From positions 1-41,700 of the forward strand of contig JAJPZA010000041.1 in the NCBI GenBank assembly GCA_021204625.1: a DNA stretch of 41,700 bases, given 5' to 3'. Positions 15,922 through 25,559 of this stretch are shown here, in pieces. The notes beneath the pieces are model-generated. The model was not told the DNA's origin. It saw nothing but the letters and a program-made list of their open reading frames with translations, and made no database searches. Position 1 is the stretch's first letter. The number at the start of each line of letters is the position of its first letter. Source of the stretch: Clostridia bacterium (GTDB taxonomy: Bacteria; Bacillota; Clostridia; Christensenellales; Borkfalkiaceae). The position numbers and the translations under genes were made by a program.

Positions 15922-18900
15922 TTATCTCTTCTTCACGCCGGCGTCCTTTGCGCAGGCGTCCTGGATGCGGGCAATGAGATTGTCCTTCTCCGTGCGGTAA
16001 TTTTTGAGCCAGCGGACTGCATACGCCTTGCACATGTTGTCCCAGCCGTGGGATGCCATGATGGAGTCGCAGGTGCGGACGTATTCGCGGATGGCAAAGC
16101 CCTGCGAGCCCCTGTCCGTCTCGCACATGATGCCGAGGATTACGTGGGAGCGGTCCTCCGAAAGCACCGAGACGGGCACCCTGTAAGACCTGGGGCTGGC
16201 GCCGAAATTGTACACAACCCTGTCCTTCCCCACGACGGACTCGCAGATGGCGCCGATGGACTCCACAAAGTCCGTGTTGAGGTCCGTGTTTGATACGAAC
16301 TGGGCCGAAGAGTCTTCATTGAACTGGCGAAGATAATCCGCCACGTATGAAAGGCTTCTGGAGCCGGAGCGCTCTATCTCTTCCGGGCGTACGGAATGGA
16401 CGAACTTGAGGTTGTCCTTGGCGCGCGTTACGGCCACGTTGAATTTATACAGGGCCACGGGCAGCTGGTTCATGTGGCCCCAGCTTGTTGAGAGGCCTCC
16501 CTGCGGATTGCGGCCGTATGTGAGCGAGAGTATCATCTCGCTCATCTCGTCTCCCTGTATCTCGTCCACAGGGGTTATGGAGAAGACCCTGTTGTCCCCG
16601 AACGAGGCAATCTTTTTGAGCTCCCTGTCCTTTTGCATCATGTCCAGAATCCTGCCCTTCTGGCGGATGCCGAAGACTATGACGCCCAAGGAGTGCTCCT
16701 TGTTGTACTTTTCTATTGCCTCGTCCGTGCGGTCCGGAAGGGGCCACTTCTTGAAGTGCGCCCGTATGAGCTCCAGGACCTTTTTGGCCTCCGTCTCGTT
16801 CTGCCCCTCTCCGCCCTGGATTACCGGCACTTCATCCGTCATGCAGTAATTCCAGAGGCCGAAGTTCTCCTCGCGGGACTTTGGAGACGGGAAGGTGACC
16901 AGCTTTCCGCCGTACAGGTTGGGGTTCTCGTTGGAGTACTTTATAAGGCTCTCATGGTTGGAGCGGTAATGGGTCTTCAAGCTGTACGTGCGGATTTTGT
17001 TGTCATAGGCGTTCAGGATGAAGTCTATGATGCTGTCGCAGGCTATGGCGGAGTCATCCTCGTCCGCCGCGGATGCGTCCGGCCCCTTGGGCTGGAAGTA
17101 TGAAATTGCCGGCATCTGCTTGGGGTCTCCGGCAATCACCACCTGCTTCTTTGTGCGCATAATGGAAGTTAAAGCGTCCTCCGCGGGAATCTGTGAGGCC
17201 TCGTCAAAAATGACGGCGTCAAAATCGTACCGGCCGTACGGCAGGAGCTTTGAGACGGAATAGACGCTCATCATGATGCAGGGCGCCAGCTGGACTATGG
17301 AGTCATGACGGTACTTCAATATCTTGCGCACGGAATAGTTCTTGTCCTGCGTCTGGGTCTCGAGGTAGCTGTGCAGCGTGCTGTTGTGGGTTATCATGGA
17401 TGCGAGCTGCATGTCCACGAGTTTGCGGTTAAACTCGTGCATGTCCCTGTCCGCCTCCGCAAAAGAGGCCGTCATATCCTCCAGCTCCGTGCCCTGCGAG
17501 AGCTTTGCAACCAAGCGGCCCTGGCTGGTGAGATACTCATAGTATGCCCACAGCACTGAGATGCGGAAGTTTGAGGCTATGCGGTCTATGGGGAAGTCCC
17601 TGCGGCTGCGCTTTACGTAGTCCGTGAAGAAAGTCCCTTCCGCCTTTCCTTCCATCTCCTTCGTTATGTTCCTGTATGAGACGTACTCCTCTATATGGTC
17701 CGTGTCCTTGATGTCGTCCAGCCATACTTTAAGGCTTTCATATGTGAGGGCGTCCGAATGCCTCTCATACAGCTCCTCCGGAACGAACCAGACGGGGTCT
17801 GTGTAGAACTTGTTGTAAATGCCGAGGATTCTGTCCGCCTTGGCCACATAGCCGCTGTCTGCGAGCGCCGTGGCTATCTGCGTGAACAGGGCCTTCTGGG
17901 CCTTGTTGTCCTTGCCGCCGCCGAGGACGGTGAATACCTCCTGGATTATGTCCAGAATGCCTAAAATCTCGTCCCATGAAGTGCGGCATCCGTTGTAAAG
18001 GGACGGAAGTATGCTGCGAAGATTCTTGTCTGAATCCAGCCGCCTGGTCTCCGTGTACACGGTGTCATAATCATCCGGGAGGGCGGCAAGCTCCGCCACT
18101 GTTATGTCCTTGCTTATGGAGAACATCTCCGCGCACTCCACGATGTTCTTGAGGTCTGAAAGCCTGTCCTGCGCAAAGCGCCTGAAGCCGTTCTTGGCGC
18201 CGGCCGTGAGATTCTGCACGGCGAAGTCCTCGCGCTCCGCAAGGAACTCCTTTAAAAAGATGTTGAAGTTTGTGAGCGTGTTTACGGACAGGTCCTCTTT
18301 GTCCAGGCCGTATGTCCCGAGAGTCGTGCGTATCTCCTCTTCCGTGGCGTCCACGGTGCTTAAGAAGTCCAGCTTGTTGACGAGGTCAAAGACGTAATTT
18401 ATGGTGAAGTCTATGGACGTGTCCCTGCACATCTTCATGAGGTCCTTGACCTGCCCCTTGAACCCCATGGGAGCCTTCATGCGCTCCACGTTCATGCGCC
18501 ACTTGGTGCGGAACTTCATGAGGAGCTTATGGTAATCATATGTGAGTATTGCGTCATCATATGAGCGGGCCAGCTCCTTCTGGATCTTCTCCGCTTTCGC
18601 GTCATTCACCGTTATCTGGTCTATGGTCTCAATGAGCTCATGCAGGTCCTTCAAGGAGAGCTGGTCTATCCTTGAGCTCTTGCTGGCCGCAATTCTGTCC
18701 AGGGTCTTGTTCACGATGCGGGCCCTGTCCAGCTCCTCGTTTATCCTTGAGAGCGTCCAGTCCGCGTAATCCTCTGCGGAAGAGAGCTTGGAGCGGACCT
18801 TTCTTGAGTCCGTGTCCGGGAGCTCTTCCGTTATGGCGTAATATCTTGCGGCTGCGTCCGCGTATCCGCGGGAGCGGTCCCGCTCCGCCGTTACTGCCTT

Positions 18901-20748
18901 TATCTGCTTTTTAAGGTCTCCGGAAAACAGAGTCTCAAGGTCCAGGGCCACATTGTTGTCCGCCACGGCCTGCACGGATGAAAGGGGCAGGCTCTTTAAG
19001 TCTGCTATGACCTGCTCCATGCCGCTGCCGCCGAGGGTCTCGAGGGAGTCATACGCATGCTCCAGAATGTCCAGGGCCTCTTGGGCGGAGCTTACATAGC
19101 CGTTGAGCTTGGACTGGTCTGCTCCTGTGTATTCCGCCTTTCTGAACCCGTACCACACGTCCGCGGGAAGAGACCCGGACCTGGAAAGGATGGAGACAAG
19201 GAGTTTCTGCGTCCTCTCCATCTTCTCCGCCTTGAGATCCAGCTCCTCACGGGTAAGCGTCTTGAGCTGCGCCTCCGGCACGCTGATCCGGACATAGTCC
19301 CCCTGGTATCCGAGGGCCATAATCTTTCCCGCTATGTCATACAGGGACATCTGCATGGAATTGTTCTTGTCCCACAGCTCCCTGCTGTACCCCTCCAGGT
19401 TCTGCCTGGACAGGCTGAATTTTCTTATGTTGTCCTGGTACTGCAGCTCATTCATGCGGGCGGGCGCAGTGTTGTATGACGCCTGGAGCTTGCCGTACGT
19501 GTCGCTGACGTTGTTCTTCTTGGTCTCGTCATCCCCGGTTATAAGCAGGCAGTGCTTGTCTATGTTCACCCCGGGCATGAGCTGGAGCTTCTTTATGACG
19601 GTGTTGAGAGCGGACATCTTGCCGGAGACGAAAAGGACCTTCTTTCCCGCCATGATGCTTTCCGCTATCATGTTGATTATGGTCTGCGTCTTGCCGGTTC
19701 CGGGAGGCCCCTCCAGGACAAAGCTCTCCCCGCGCTTGAAGCGCTCTATTACCTCATGCTGGGAGGAGTCGCTGTCCAGAAGCTCAAAGGAGCTCTTTAT
19801 GTCCATGCGGTTTAAAACCTCTTCCGAAGAGGCTGCGTCCAGCCTGGCTATCTCCGCGGCGTCCTTTCCCGCAAGCTGGATTTCCTCGCCGAACATGGCG
19901 CGTATTACGGGGTTTGCCACGATTTCGTCCTCGTTTTTGAGGACGTCCCTGTACATGCATATGCGGCTGTAATCAAAGGTGTCTATGCCAACGAAATCCG
20001 TGTCCAGCTCAAAGGGCAGATCGTCCGGCATGGAGTCGCACATCTTCAGGAACTGCTCATAATATGCGTGGAGGTCAAAGGAATCGTACTCCCCGGAGTC
20101 CCTGGAAAGGTCTATGCTCTGCCCTTCTGGAGGAAGAGGGAAATTCTTGTACCCCTCTTCGCCGTAACGCTTTATAAGCACGGGGTTTATGGTGGCATCA
20201 TTCGAGTCTGCGGGCACGGGATTGAGCCAGTAGCTCGTGCCTATCCTTGAGATTTTCACAGGCACGAAAATGAGGGGCGTGGTAATCTTCACATAGTCCA
20301 CGGTCTGCTCCCCGTTCTGCCTCGAGACTATCTCGCCGTAATCCGCGTCCGTGGGCGACGTGCTTGTGACAAACCATGTGAGTTTGCCGAAAACCATGCA
20401 CACCGGATTCTCTCCGCGCTGCACAATTGTTGCGTTGCCCTTGTCTATGACCTTGTCCAAAGCGTCCAGAGAGTGCGAGCCGTTCGCGTCCCACTCTATC
20501 CTGGATCCTTTCCGGACGTAAAAAGAGGCGCTTGAGAACGGGTACTCCGCTGCCCCGCCTCTGTCCGCTGCAATCTGCCAGAAAGAGTCCACGCTGTACT
20601 TTTCATTGGCAAGCAGGCGTATGGTGTCCGTAGCCTTCCCCTTCCTGTCCGGATTCATATTGAGAAGGTTGTTATGCTTTATGGAGGAGTTGAGATATTC
20701 ATCCCTCCACTTCTGAACCTGTTTTCTTACCTTGTCATCCATTTCCAT
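15922..20748 (-). CDS. Large SF1 DNA2/NAM7-like helicase with DUF4011-like N-terminus
   Basis: 1608 aa. The N-terminus (KWRDEYLNSSIKHNNLLNMN, 13-32) resembles the DUF4011-type start of large SF1 helicases. Motor motifs are split by an insert of more than 800 residues: Walker A LEGPPGTGKTQT (345-356), motif II FDEAS (~1180-1185), motif III AGDPKQMP (~1206-1213), motif IV-like THYRSNHESLIKYSN, and motif VI FNVAVTRAKDNL (~1434-1446). The insert is largely coiled-coil. The last ~120 residues (LGIMCETDR then SHGWDNMCKAYAVRWLKN) look like the degenerate restriction-endonuclease-like (Vsr/MTES_1575) domain that ends many such helicases, with acidic residues but no clear full catalytic set. It probably moves on DNA or RNA. 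Start follows GGAGAGAG. Confidence 0.85.
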   Translation of the reverse strand: MEMDDKVRKQVQKWRDEYLNSSIKHNNLLNMNPDRKGKATDTIRLLANEKYSVDSFWQIAADRGGAAEYPFSSASFYVRKGSRIEWDANGSHSLDALDKVIDKGNATIVQRGENPVCMVFGKLTWFVTSTSPTDADYGEIVSRQNGEQTVDYVKITTPLIFVPVKISRIGTSYWLNPVPADSNDATINPVLIKRYGEEGYKNFPLPPEGQSIDLSRDSGEYDSFDLHAYYEQFLKMCDSMPDDLPFELDTDFVGIDTFDYSRICMYRDVLKNEDEIVANPVIRAMFGEEIQLAGKDAAEIARLDAASSEEVLNRMDIKSSFELLDSDSSQHEVIERFKRGESFVLEGPPGTGKTQTIINMIAESIMAGKKVLFVSGKMSALNTVIKKLQLMPGVNIDKHCLLITGDDETKKNNVSDTYGKLQASYNTAPARMNELQYQDNIRKFSLSRQNLEGYSRELWDKNNSMQMSLYDIAGKIMALGYQGDYVRISVPEAQLKTLTREELDLKAEKMERTQKLLVSILSRSGSLPADVWYGFRKAEYTGADQSKLNGYVSSAQEALDILEHAYDSLETLGGSGMEQVIADLKSLPLSSVQAVADNNVALDLETLFSGDLKKQIKAVTAERDRSRGYADAAARYYAITEELPDTDSRKVRSKLSSAEDYADWTLSRINEELDRARIVNKTLDRIAASKSSRIDQLSLKDLHELIETIDQITVNDAKAEKIQKELARSYDDAILTYDYHKLLMKFRTKWRMNVERMKAPMGFKGQVKDLMKMCRDTSIDFTINYVFDLVNKLDFLSTVDATEEEIRTTLGTYGLDKEDLSVNTLTNFNIFLKEFLAEREDFAVQNLTAGAKNGFRRFAQDRLSDLKNIVECAEMFSISKDITVAELAALPDDYDTVYTETRRLDSDKNLRSILPSLYNGCRTSWDEILGILDIIQEVFTVLGGGKDNKAQKALFTQIATALADSGYVAKADRILGIYNKFYTDPVWFVPEELYERHSDALTYESLKVWLDDIKDTDHIEEYVSYRNITKEMEGKAEGTFFTDYVKRSRRDFPIDRIASNFRISVLWAYYEYLTSQGRLVAKLSQGTELEDMTASFAEADRDMHEFNRKLVDMQLASMITHNSTLHSYLETQTQDKNYSVRKILKYRHDSIVQLAPCIMMSVYSVSKLLPYGRYDFDAVIFDEASQIPAEDALTSIMRTKKQVVIAGDPKQMPAISYFQPKGPDASAADEDDSAIACDSIIDFILNAYDNKIRTYSLKTHYRSNHESLIKYSNENPNLYGGKLVTFPSPKSREENFGLWNYCMTDEVPVIQGGEGQNETEAKKVLELIRAHFKKWPLPDRTDEAIEKYNKEHSLGVIVFGIRQKGRILDMMQKDRELKKIASFGDNRVFSITPVDEIQGDEMSEMILSLTYGRNPQGGLSTSWGHMNQLPVALYKFNVAVTRAKDNLKFVHSVRPEEIERSGSRSLSYVADYLRQFNEDSSAQFVSNTDLNTDFVESIGAICESVVGKDRVVYNFGASPRSYRVPVSVLSEDRSHVILGIMCETDRGSQGFAIREYVRTCDSIMASHGWDNMCKAYAVRWLKNYRTEKDNLIARIQDACAKDAGVKKR

Positions 20749-20860
20749 ACAGAAACTCTCTCCGGCAATCTGTATTCATTGCGCCTTGAACGGCGCAGGC
20801 GTCTTCCACTGTTTTTTTTGTTCCGCGTCCGGCCCGTGGCGTGAGGCCGCGCTGTCTGTG

Positions 20861-20876
20861 CATGCTGCACAGCATG
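20861..20876. other. 7-bp-arm palindrome between two operon genes
   Basis: CATGCTG, CA, CAGCATG forms a perfect inverted repeat in the 141-nt gap between the metallopeptidase-like gene and the helicase. A second shorter hairpin (GCGCC, TTGAAC, GGCGC) lies near 20790. Neither is followed by a T run on the minus strand, so both look like mRNA structures rather than terminators. Confidence 0.4.
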
Positions 20877-20889
20877 TTCCGGCCGGCCT

Positions 20890-22719
20890 TTAAGGCTGGC
20901 TCATCTTGGCGAGCTGGGCGTCCTCGCTCTCGGCCCAGGCCTCGTCCGCGAAGACGCGGGCGTCCGCTTCAAAGACCTGCACGTGGTACCCGTTGTAATC
21001 CTGGCTGGATTCTATGTAGCCGCGGGTGGAGTTGTCCTCCCACGCCTCCTTTATCCTGTACTCCGTGATGCCGAAATTGTACTTGTAATATTCCAGGAGG
21101 TCCATCTGCTCCGCGCAGTTCTCCCCTTTTCTGCGCTCCACCTTGCGGAGGGCCTTCACGGCCTCGTTCTGCACCGCATGGAAGAGCTCATGCAAAAGGG
21201 TGTTGCATCCGTCTGCCGCGCATGAAATGTCCCTTGCGAACTTCTTGTTGAAGCGCACTGTCTGGCCGCCGTCACAGCACTCCCCGTTCATGTTGGAGTT
21301 TTCCGGGATGTCAAAGACGAAGTTGCCTGTGGGCACTTTCATAAGCTGCGTGAGGGCCGCATACCCCAGGGTCCAGCGCGCCTTCATCTCGTCCTCGTTG
21401 TCCTTCGTGACGTTCACAAGGTTCATGGCGTCCCCGTTGGTCAGCGCATATCTCAAGACCAGTCCGCACTTTTGCATTACGGAGATGGGGTTCCCCTCAT
21501 AATCCTCGTTCGTGTCCAAAACGTACTGGACGCTTGCACGTATGGCGGAGATGTCATCCATGCAGTCATAATCATACTGCGTCACGGGGATGGTGTATTT
21601 TACCGGCGCGAGTGTGCCTGTGGGATGAAGGGTCTTCTTCCTCGCCGGCTTTTTGTAATCCCAGTCCGTGTCCACAATGGCCGCCGTGGCGCTGTCTCCG
21701 GCCTTGCCGAGGAAAGAGTTCAGCATCCTCTTGCGCTTGGAGACTATGGCGTCCGCCTTTTCCCTGAAGGCGTCCGGCATGGCTGCCTGCTTTAAGATGT
21801 CCGTGAGGGCCCCGCATGCGAGCGGCAGGCAGTTGGCCTTTATGTATGCCTCCATTGCGCCTGCATCCGCAGACGGGGAATCCGTCTGGGAGTCATCCGA
21901 GGTTAAATGAAGGGCGTTCAGGACGGTCTTCGTTACATCCCTGCACGTGGGCATGGGAAGATACACGAATGTGAGGGCCTTTACGGAGAAGTCATCCTCT
22001 AAGATGTTGCCGCGGACCGCGGGGGCGTCAAAGAGGGAAATGTACAGGTCGTTGAAGTAATATGTCGGGTCTGTGGAAAGAAGGAGCTGCGTGCAGCTCT
22101 TTGCCTTGAGACGGAGCTGGCGAAGGACCTTTGCGAAAATCTTCGCCTCCTCGTCATGGCCCTGGAAGGCTTCCAGGCCCTTGTATACTATGAGGTCTTT
22201 CCCGGCTCCCGCGGAATAGTACGCGTGCAGGAGCTGGAGGACTTTGCCTATTGAGCCGGTCTTTATGAACGGCTCCATGTCCACAAAGCGCATGTCCATG
22301 CCGCAGCTTCTGGCGAAGTTTCTGGCCTCGAATACGAGTTCGTCTTCAAACGGCCCGCAGAGGATCATTGCGTTGTCCCGGTACATGCGGCCCACGCCTG
22401 TGTCTATGACGTATGAAACGGAAAGGACGGGCGAGGGCGTGTCCTTTGAAAGCGTCAAAGGGCACAGAGCATCCAGGTCCTTTCTGGACACCGTCTGGGG
22501 ATGGTCCGTAAGGCCGCTCTCCGCGGTGAGGGTCTTCTTGCGCCTTAGGTTTATGAGGAGCTCGCCCATGGCGTTTTTCTGCCCGCCTGCGGGAAGGGCC
22601 GTGTAATAGTTGGCAGCGCAAGACAGGGCATGGTCTATGGACGAGAGGGTGTACCCTTCTTCACGGCAGCGCTGCGTCGCCGCCATTACCTCGTAATAAA
22701 GGACTTTGAGGTCATCCAT
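20890..22719 (-). CDS. Putative HExxH metallopeptidase with degenerate P-loop-like domain
   Basis: 609 aa. A zincin active site is present near the C-terminus: HELFH (510-514, two zinc His and catalytic Glu511) with a likely third ligand Glu584 in FEADARVFADE. This fits a gluzincin-like protease core of about 130 residues (480-609), well conserved in its key residues. The middle region (~115-225) has AMILCGPFEDE followed by strand/helix patterns and DLIVYKGLEAF, resembling an AAA/P-loop fold that has lost its Lys/Thr Walker A residues. No signal peptide, so it is probably cytosolic. It begins 9 nt after the upstream gene stop. Possible role: cleaving a partner protein in this system, such as a polymer subunit or the membrane protein; this is speculation. 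Confidence 0.65.
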   Translation of the reverse strand: MDDLKVLYYEVMAATQRCREEGYTLSSIDHALSCAANYYTALPAGGQKNAMGELLINLRRKKTLTAESGLTDHPQTVSRKDLDALCPLTLSKDTPSPVLSVSYVIDTGVGRMYRDNAMILCGPFEDELVFEARNFARSCGMDMRFVDMEPFIKTGSIGKVLQLLHAYYSAGAGKDLIVYKGLEAFQGHDEEAKIFAKVLRQLRLKAKSCTQLLLSTDPTYYFNDLYISLFDAPAVRGNILEDDFSVKALTFVYLPMPTCRDVTKTVLNALHLTSDDSQTDSPSADAGAMEAYIKANCLPLACGALTDILKQAAMPDAFREKADAIVSKRKRMLNSFLGKAGDSATAAIVDTDWDYKKPARKKTLHPTGTLAPVKYTIPVTQYDYDCMDDISAIRASVQYVLDTNEDYEGNPISVMQKCGLVLRYALTNGDAMNLVNVTKDNEDEMKARWTLGYAALTQLMKVPTGNFVFDIPENSNMNGECCDGGQTVRFNKKFARDISCAADGCNTLLHELFHAVQNEAVKALRKVERRKGENCAEQMDLLEYYKYNFGITEYRIKEAWEDNSTRGYIESSQDYNGYHVQVFEADARVFADEAWAESEDAQLAKMSQP

Positions 22720-22728
22720 CCGCTAATT

Positions 22729-24462
22729 TCAGCCTCCGTTCTTCATCATCTCGACTTCGCGCAGGATGCTGTTGATCTCATCCTCGTCCGGAATCTGGTT
22801 TTCAGGCTCCTGCTCTTTCTCGGGCTCCTTTTCCGGCTCCTCTGGAGCTCCGCCGCCAAACTGGGCGAACTCGTCCAGAGGGTTCTTCTCGGGCTCCTTT
22901 TCCGGCTCGCCGAACATCTTGCCCCACTGTTCCATCTCCTGACGCTCCTTCTCGATCTCCTCCGGAGTCTTCTCCCTCTTCTCGGGCTCGGGCTCGCCGG
23001 GAACATCCAGCCTGGGGAGCTTCTTCTGGACGCCTGTGACGTTGACGTCTATGGCCGTCTTTATGATGTCTATCGTGTCGTTGTCATGATCTGCCAAAGC
23101 TTTCTGGTACAGCTCCACGATGTCCGCTATGCTGTTTATGACCACGTTGTCCTTGCGGCGGGAGAACAGCTTCTTGGGACGGACGTAGTTTATGTTGTCC
23201 TGCACCTTTTTAAGGTACTGCTGGTAATTCTTGAGCGTTAAGCGGTACTGGCCGGGAAGGGGGATGAAATAATCCCTAAGGGACTCCACGTACGCGGCAA
23301 GCTCGTTGTACGACTGGCCGGTGACTGCGTAATACTCCGAGAGCTTTTTGATGTTTGCCTCGTTATGGGCCTGCCTGTTCTCCATCTGCTTCGTGACGTT
23401 TCTTAGCTGTGAGGATATGATGTTGCGCTGGGCGTCCGTGCGGGCCTCCTTGAGCTGCTTGTACAGCTTCTCGCCTTTCTCCTGCAGGGTCTTGAGCTGA
23501 TGGTCTTCATTGAGCCCCTTGATGCCGAACATGATGTTGACGGCGTTGTCATACATCTTGTTTATGATGCTGTCCGCCTGGTTAAAGGTCTTGTATATCA
23601 CAATGCCGGCGTCCAGTTCGTCCAGCTTGTCCGGGTCCGCCTTTCCAACTTCTATTGTGGCCGTGTTGGGATACGGCTCCCCGAGGTCCGCGCCCTTCAC
23701 GGCCCTGGACCGGGTAAGCTCTCCGGATCTGGCCATGTCCGTGAGCTTTTCCGCCTTCTCCGCAACCCTGTTGAGGTTGTTGTCTATGTCATATCCGTAG
23801 TCCTTTGCCACGGATGAGCGTATCTTGTCCAGCTCCGCGCGTATCTGCTGGTACAAATCGTACGTGGCGGCAGTGTTGGGAATCTCCGTGTCAGCTATCG
23901 TGTCCTTGATCTGCAGAAGACGGTCTATTGTGTCCTGCACGCTTCCGGCGTCCGTTCCGGCGTAATCACAGGAAAGCTTGTCAAAGGACGCTATGTCATC
24001 CGCTGTCTGCGAGATGAGGCTTATAAGGTTGTTCTTAATTTCGCTGGTCATGATGGTGGTTCCCCCTTCATTGTTCTCTACATATCTTTTGATTGTCTCA
24101 TAGCTGGACCTGGCGTCCTCCCAGTCATACAGCCTGGACAGAATGTTGTCAAAATCAGCCGGCCCCACCGCGCTGGCCACCGCGTTCGTGACCCTCGAAA
24201 GCAGCGCCGCGCACGAGGCGTCCGCCTGCGCCTGGAATTCCCTGAACGCGCTCCCGTACGCTCTGATTGGCACCCGGCAGAAATCCGGGTCCGAGAGCAT
24301 GCTCTCAGCCCTCTCTATCCTGTCCCTCATCGCGGGATTGTTCTTCTTCGCTTCCGCAAGCCCCTTGAGCGCCTGCCTTCTCGCATCTTCCGCACGCATA
24401 CGCTGTGTCTGCATCTCCTTCATTATTCCAAAGCGCTCATAATATGCGCTTCCGTGTGCCAC
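22729..24462 (-). CDS. Long coiled-coil protein with acidic Pro/Glu-rich tail, unknown family
   Basis: 577 aa starting at a GTG (24462) just after AAAAGGAAA; an ATG at 24423 is a possible later start. Residues 1-~450 are predicted helices with frequent charged heptad-like stretches (e.g. EKGEKLYKQLKEARTDAQRN). Residues ~478-560 are a low-complexity Pro/Glu/Lys tail with several EPEKEPEK units, ending in a short acidic helix DEDEINSILREVEMMKNG. I do not recognise the family. The gene precedes the metallopeptidase-like gene by 9 nt and follows another helical protein gene. A structural scaffold or an adaptor for the ESCRT-III-like proteins fits the composition but is not shown. Confidence 0.6.
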   Translation of the reverse strand: MAHGSAYYERFGIMKEMQTQRMRAEDARRQALKGLAEAKKNNPAMRDRIERAESMLSDPDFCRVPIRAYGSAFREFQAQADASCAALLSRVTNAVASAVGPADFDNILSRLYDWEDARSSYETIKRYVENNEGGTTIMTSEIKNNLISLISQTADDIASFDKLSCDYAGTDAGSVQDTIDRLLQIKDTIADTEIPNTAATYDLYQQIRAELDKIRSSVAKDYGYDIDNNLNRVAEKAEKLTDMARSGELTRSRAVKGADLGEPYPNTATIEVGKADPDKLDELDAGIVIYKTFNQADSIINKMYDNAVNIMFGIKGLNEDHQLKTLQEKGEKLYKQLKEARTDAQRNIISSQLRNVTKQMENRQAHNEANIKKLSEYYAVTGQSYNELAAYVESLRDYFIPLPGQYRLTLKNYQQYLKKVQDNINYVRPKKLFSRRKDNVVINSIADIVELYQKALADHDNDTIDIIKTAIDVNVTGVQKKLPRLDVPGEPEPEKREKTPEEIEKERQEMEQWGKMFGEPEKEPEKNPLDEFAQFGGGAPEEPEKEPEKEQEPENQIPDEDEINSILREVEMMKNGG

Positions 24463-24560
24463 TTTCCTTTTCCGGCATCCTGTCTGTGCCCTTCTGCCGG
24501 CACCGGTTCAAGTGTTTGAGTATGACGTTTTTTTTAGTGCAGCGGTTTACAGGCCAGCCG

Positions 24561-25397
24561 CTAAATCCTGGAGGCGTCCAGGTACATCTGCATCTGGTCC
24601 GACTGCCATGATGAAAGCCCGAGGACCTGCGAGTCGTCCGCCCTGGGGTTGGTCTTATTTTTGGACACGCCCGAGTAGCGCACGCTCCAGCCCTTGGCGA
24701 TTCTGTCCGCTTCATGAAGGGCGTCCGCCATGGAAGGCTCCAGCATGAGATAGGCGTATACGGACACGTCCCGCCATACCTTTATGCAGTCTATGATCCG
24801 GGCGGCTGTCTGAAGGCCGGCCACGGAGGAATTGTCCACGACGAGGGTGAGGCTTTCCTTGATGTCGTTGAGCGTGGAGGCCACGTCCTTCATTACGGCC
24901 TTTATGGTATTCTGCCACTGGTCATATCCGGCGTATGAGGCACGCTGGAGGTACTGCTCATTGATCTTTCTGTACTCTATCTCGTCCACGGTGTCCGCAT
25001 CCTTTTTCATGGCCTTGAGAGCGTCCGCCGTGCTCTTGACGCAGTCATTTACCCTGAGGTTGAGCCCTAAGCTGTTGCTGCCCTGAGGGGCCGTGCGGTT
25101 TATCTCATCCGCCGCTGCCGCGAGGCTTCTGAACTTGCTTCCGCCGGCGTCCGTGTTCCTGAGCGACAGGATTGAATATGCCGTCTTGACTCCCTTTTTG
25201 AGGGAGTCCGTGGCAGCCTTGCTGTCATAGCCGTTGTTTATGACATAGTCCAGGGCCCGCTGTATGGCCATAATGCAGATGTTGTATGCCGGAAGGGCGT
25301 ACGTCTGCACGCTCCCCGGAGCGTAGAGCTTTCTGCCCCTTTCCAGGTATCCGTATGCGTCCAGCGCCTCGTTTATGTTGTTTCTGTCCAGTGCCAT
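24561..25397 (-). CDS. Helical protein of unknown family
   Basis: 278 aa, nearly all alpha-helical by composition, with no signal peptide, membrane segment or catalytic motif that I can name. Notable pieces are an N-terminal MALDRNNINEALDAYGYLER, a central SLKKGVKTAYSILSLRN, and a C-terminal LGLSSWQSDQMQMYLD. The start at 25397 has GGGAGAT then AGGGC before it. It lies between a minisatellite-like repeat array (25434-25559) upstream and the 577-aa coiled-coil gene (98-nt gap) downstream. Being in the same transcription unit suggests a structural partner role in the operon. Function unknown. Confidence 0.6.
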   Translation of the reverse strand: MALDRNNINEALDAYGYLERGRKLYAPGSVQTYALPAYNICIMAIQRALDYVINNGYDSKAATDSLKKGVKTAYSILSLRNTDAGGSKFRSLAAAADEINRTAPQGSNSLGLNLRVNDCVKSTADALKAMKKDADTVDEIEYRKINEQYLQRASYAGYDQWQNTIKAVMKDVASTLNDIKESLTLVVDNSSVAGLQTAARIIDCIKVWRDVSVYAYLMLEPSMADALHEADRIAKGWSVRYSGVSKNKTNPRADDSQVLGLSSWQSDQMQMYLDASRI

Positions 25398-25433
25398 GCC
25401 CTATCTCCCGTGCTTTGCGCTCTTTTGCGCCGT

Positions 25434-25559
25434 CTGCGCTGTCCGCGCTTCGCAGCCTCTTGCGCTGCCTTCTGCGCTGTCCGCGCTTCGCAGCCTCTTG
25501 CGCTGCTGTCTGCGCTGTCCGCGCTTCGCATCCTTTGCGCCGTCTGCGCTGTCTGCGCT
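25434..25559. repeat. Tandem 38-bp repeat array (about 3.3 units)
   Basis: Copies begin at 25434, 25472 and 25510, each starting CTGCGCTGTCCGCGCTTCGC, with a partial copy at 25544 that ends at 25559, inside the stop codon of the 399-aa protein. The first two units are 38 bp with only end differences; the third is shortened to 34 bp. It fills the 160-nt gap between two operon genes. Unit length is not a multiple of 3, and no good start site reads into it. No unique spacers, so it is not CRISPR. Confidence 0.9.

Noticed and set aside
25434-25559. CRISPR array
   Set aside because: Units are directly abutting 38-bp tandem repeats without unique spacers, and there are no cas genes.
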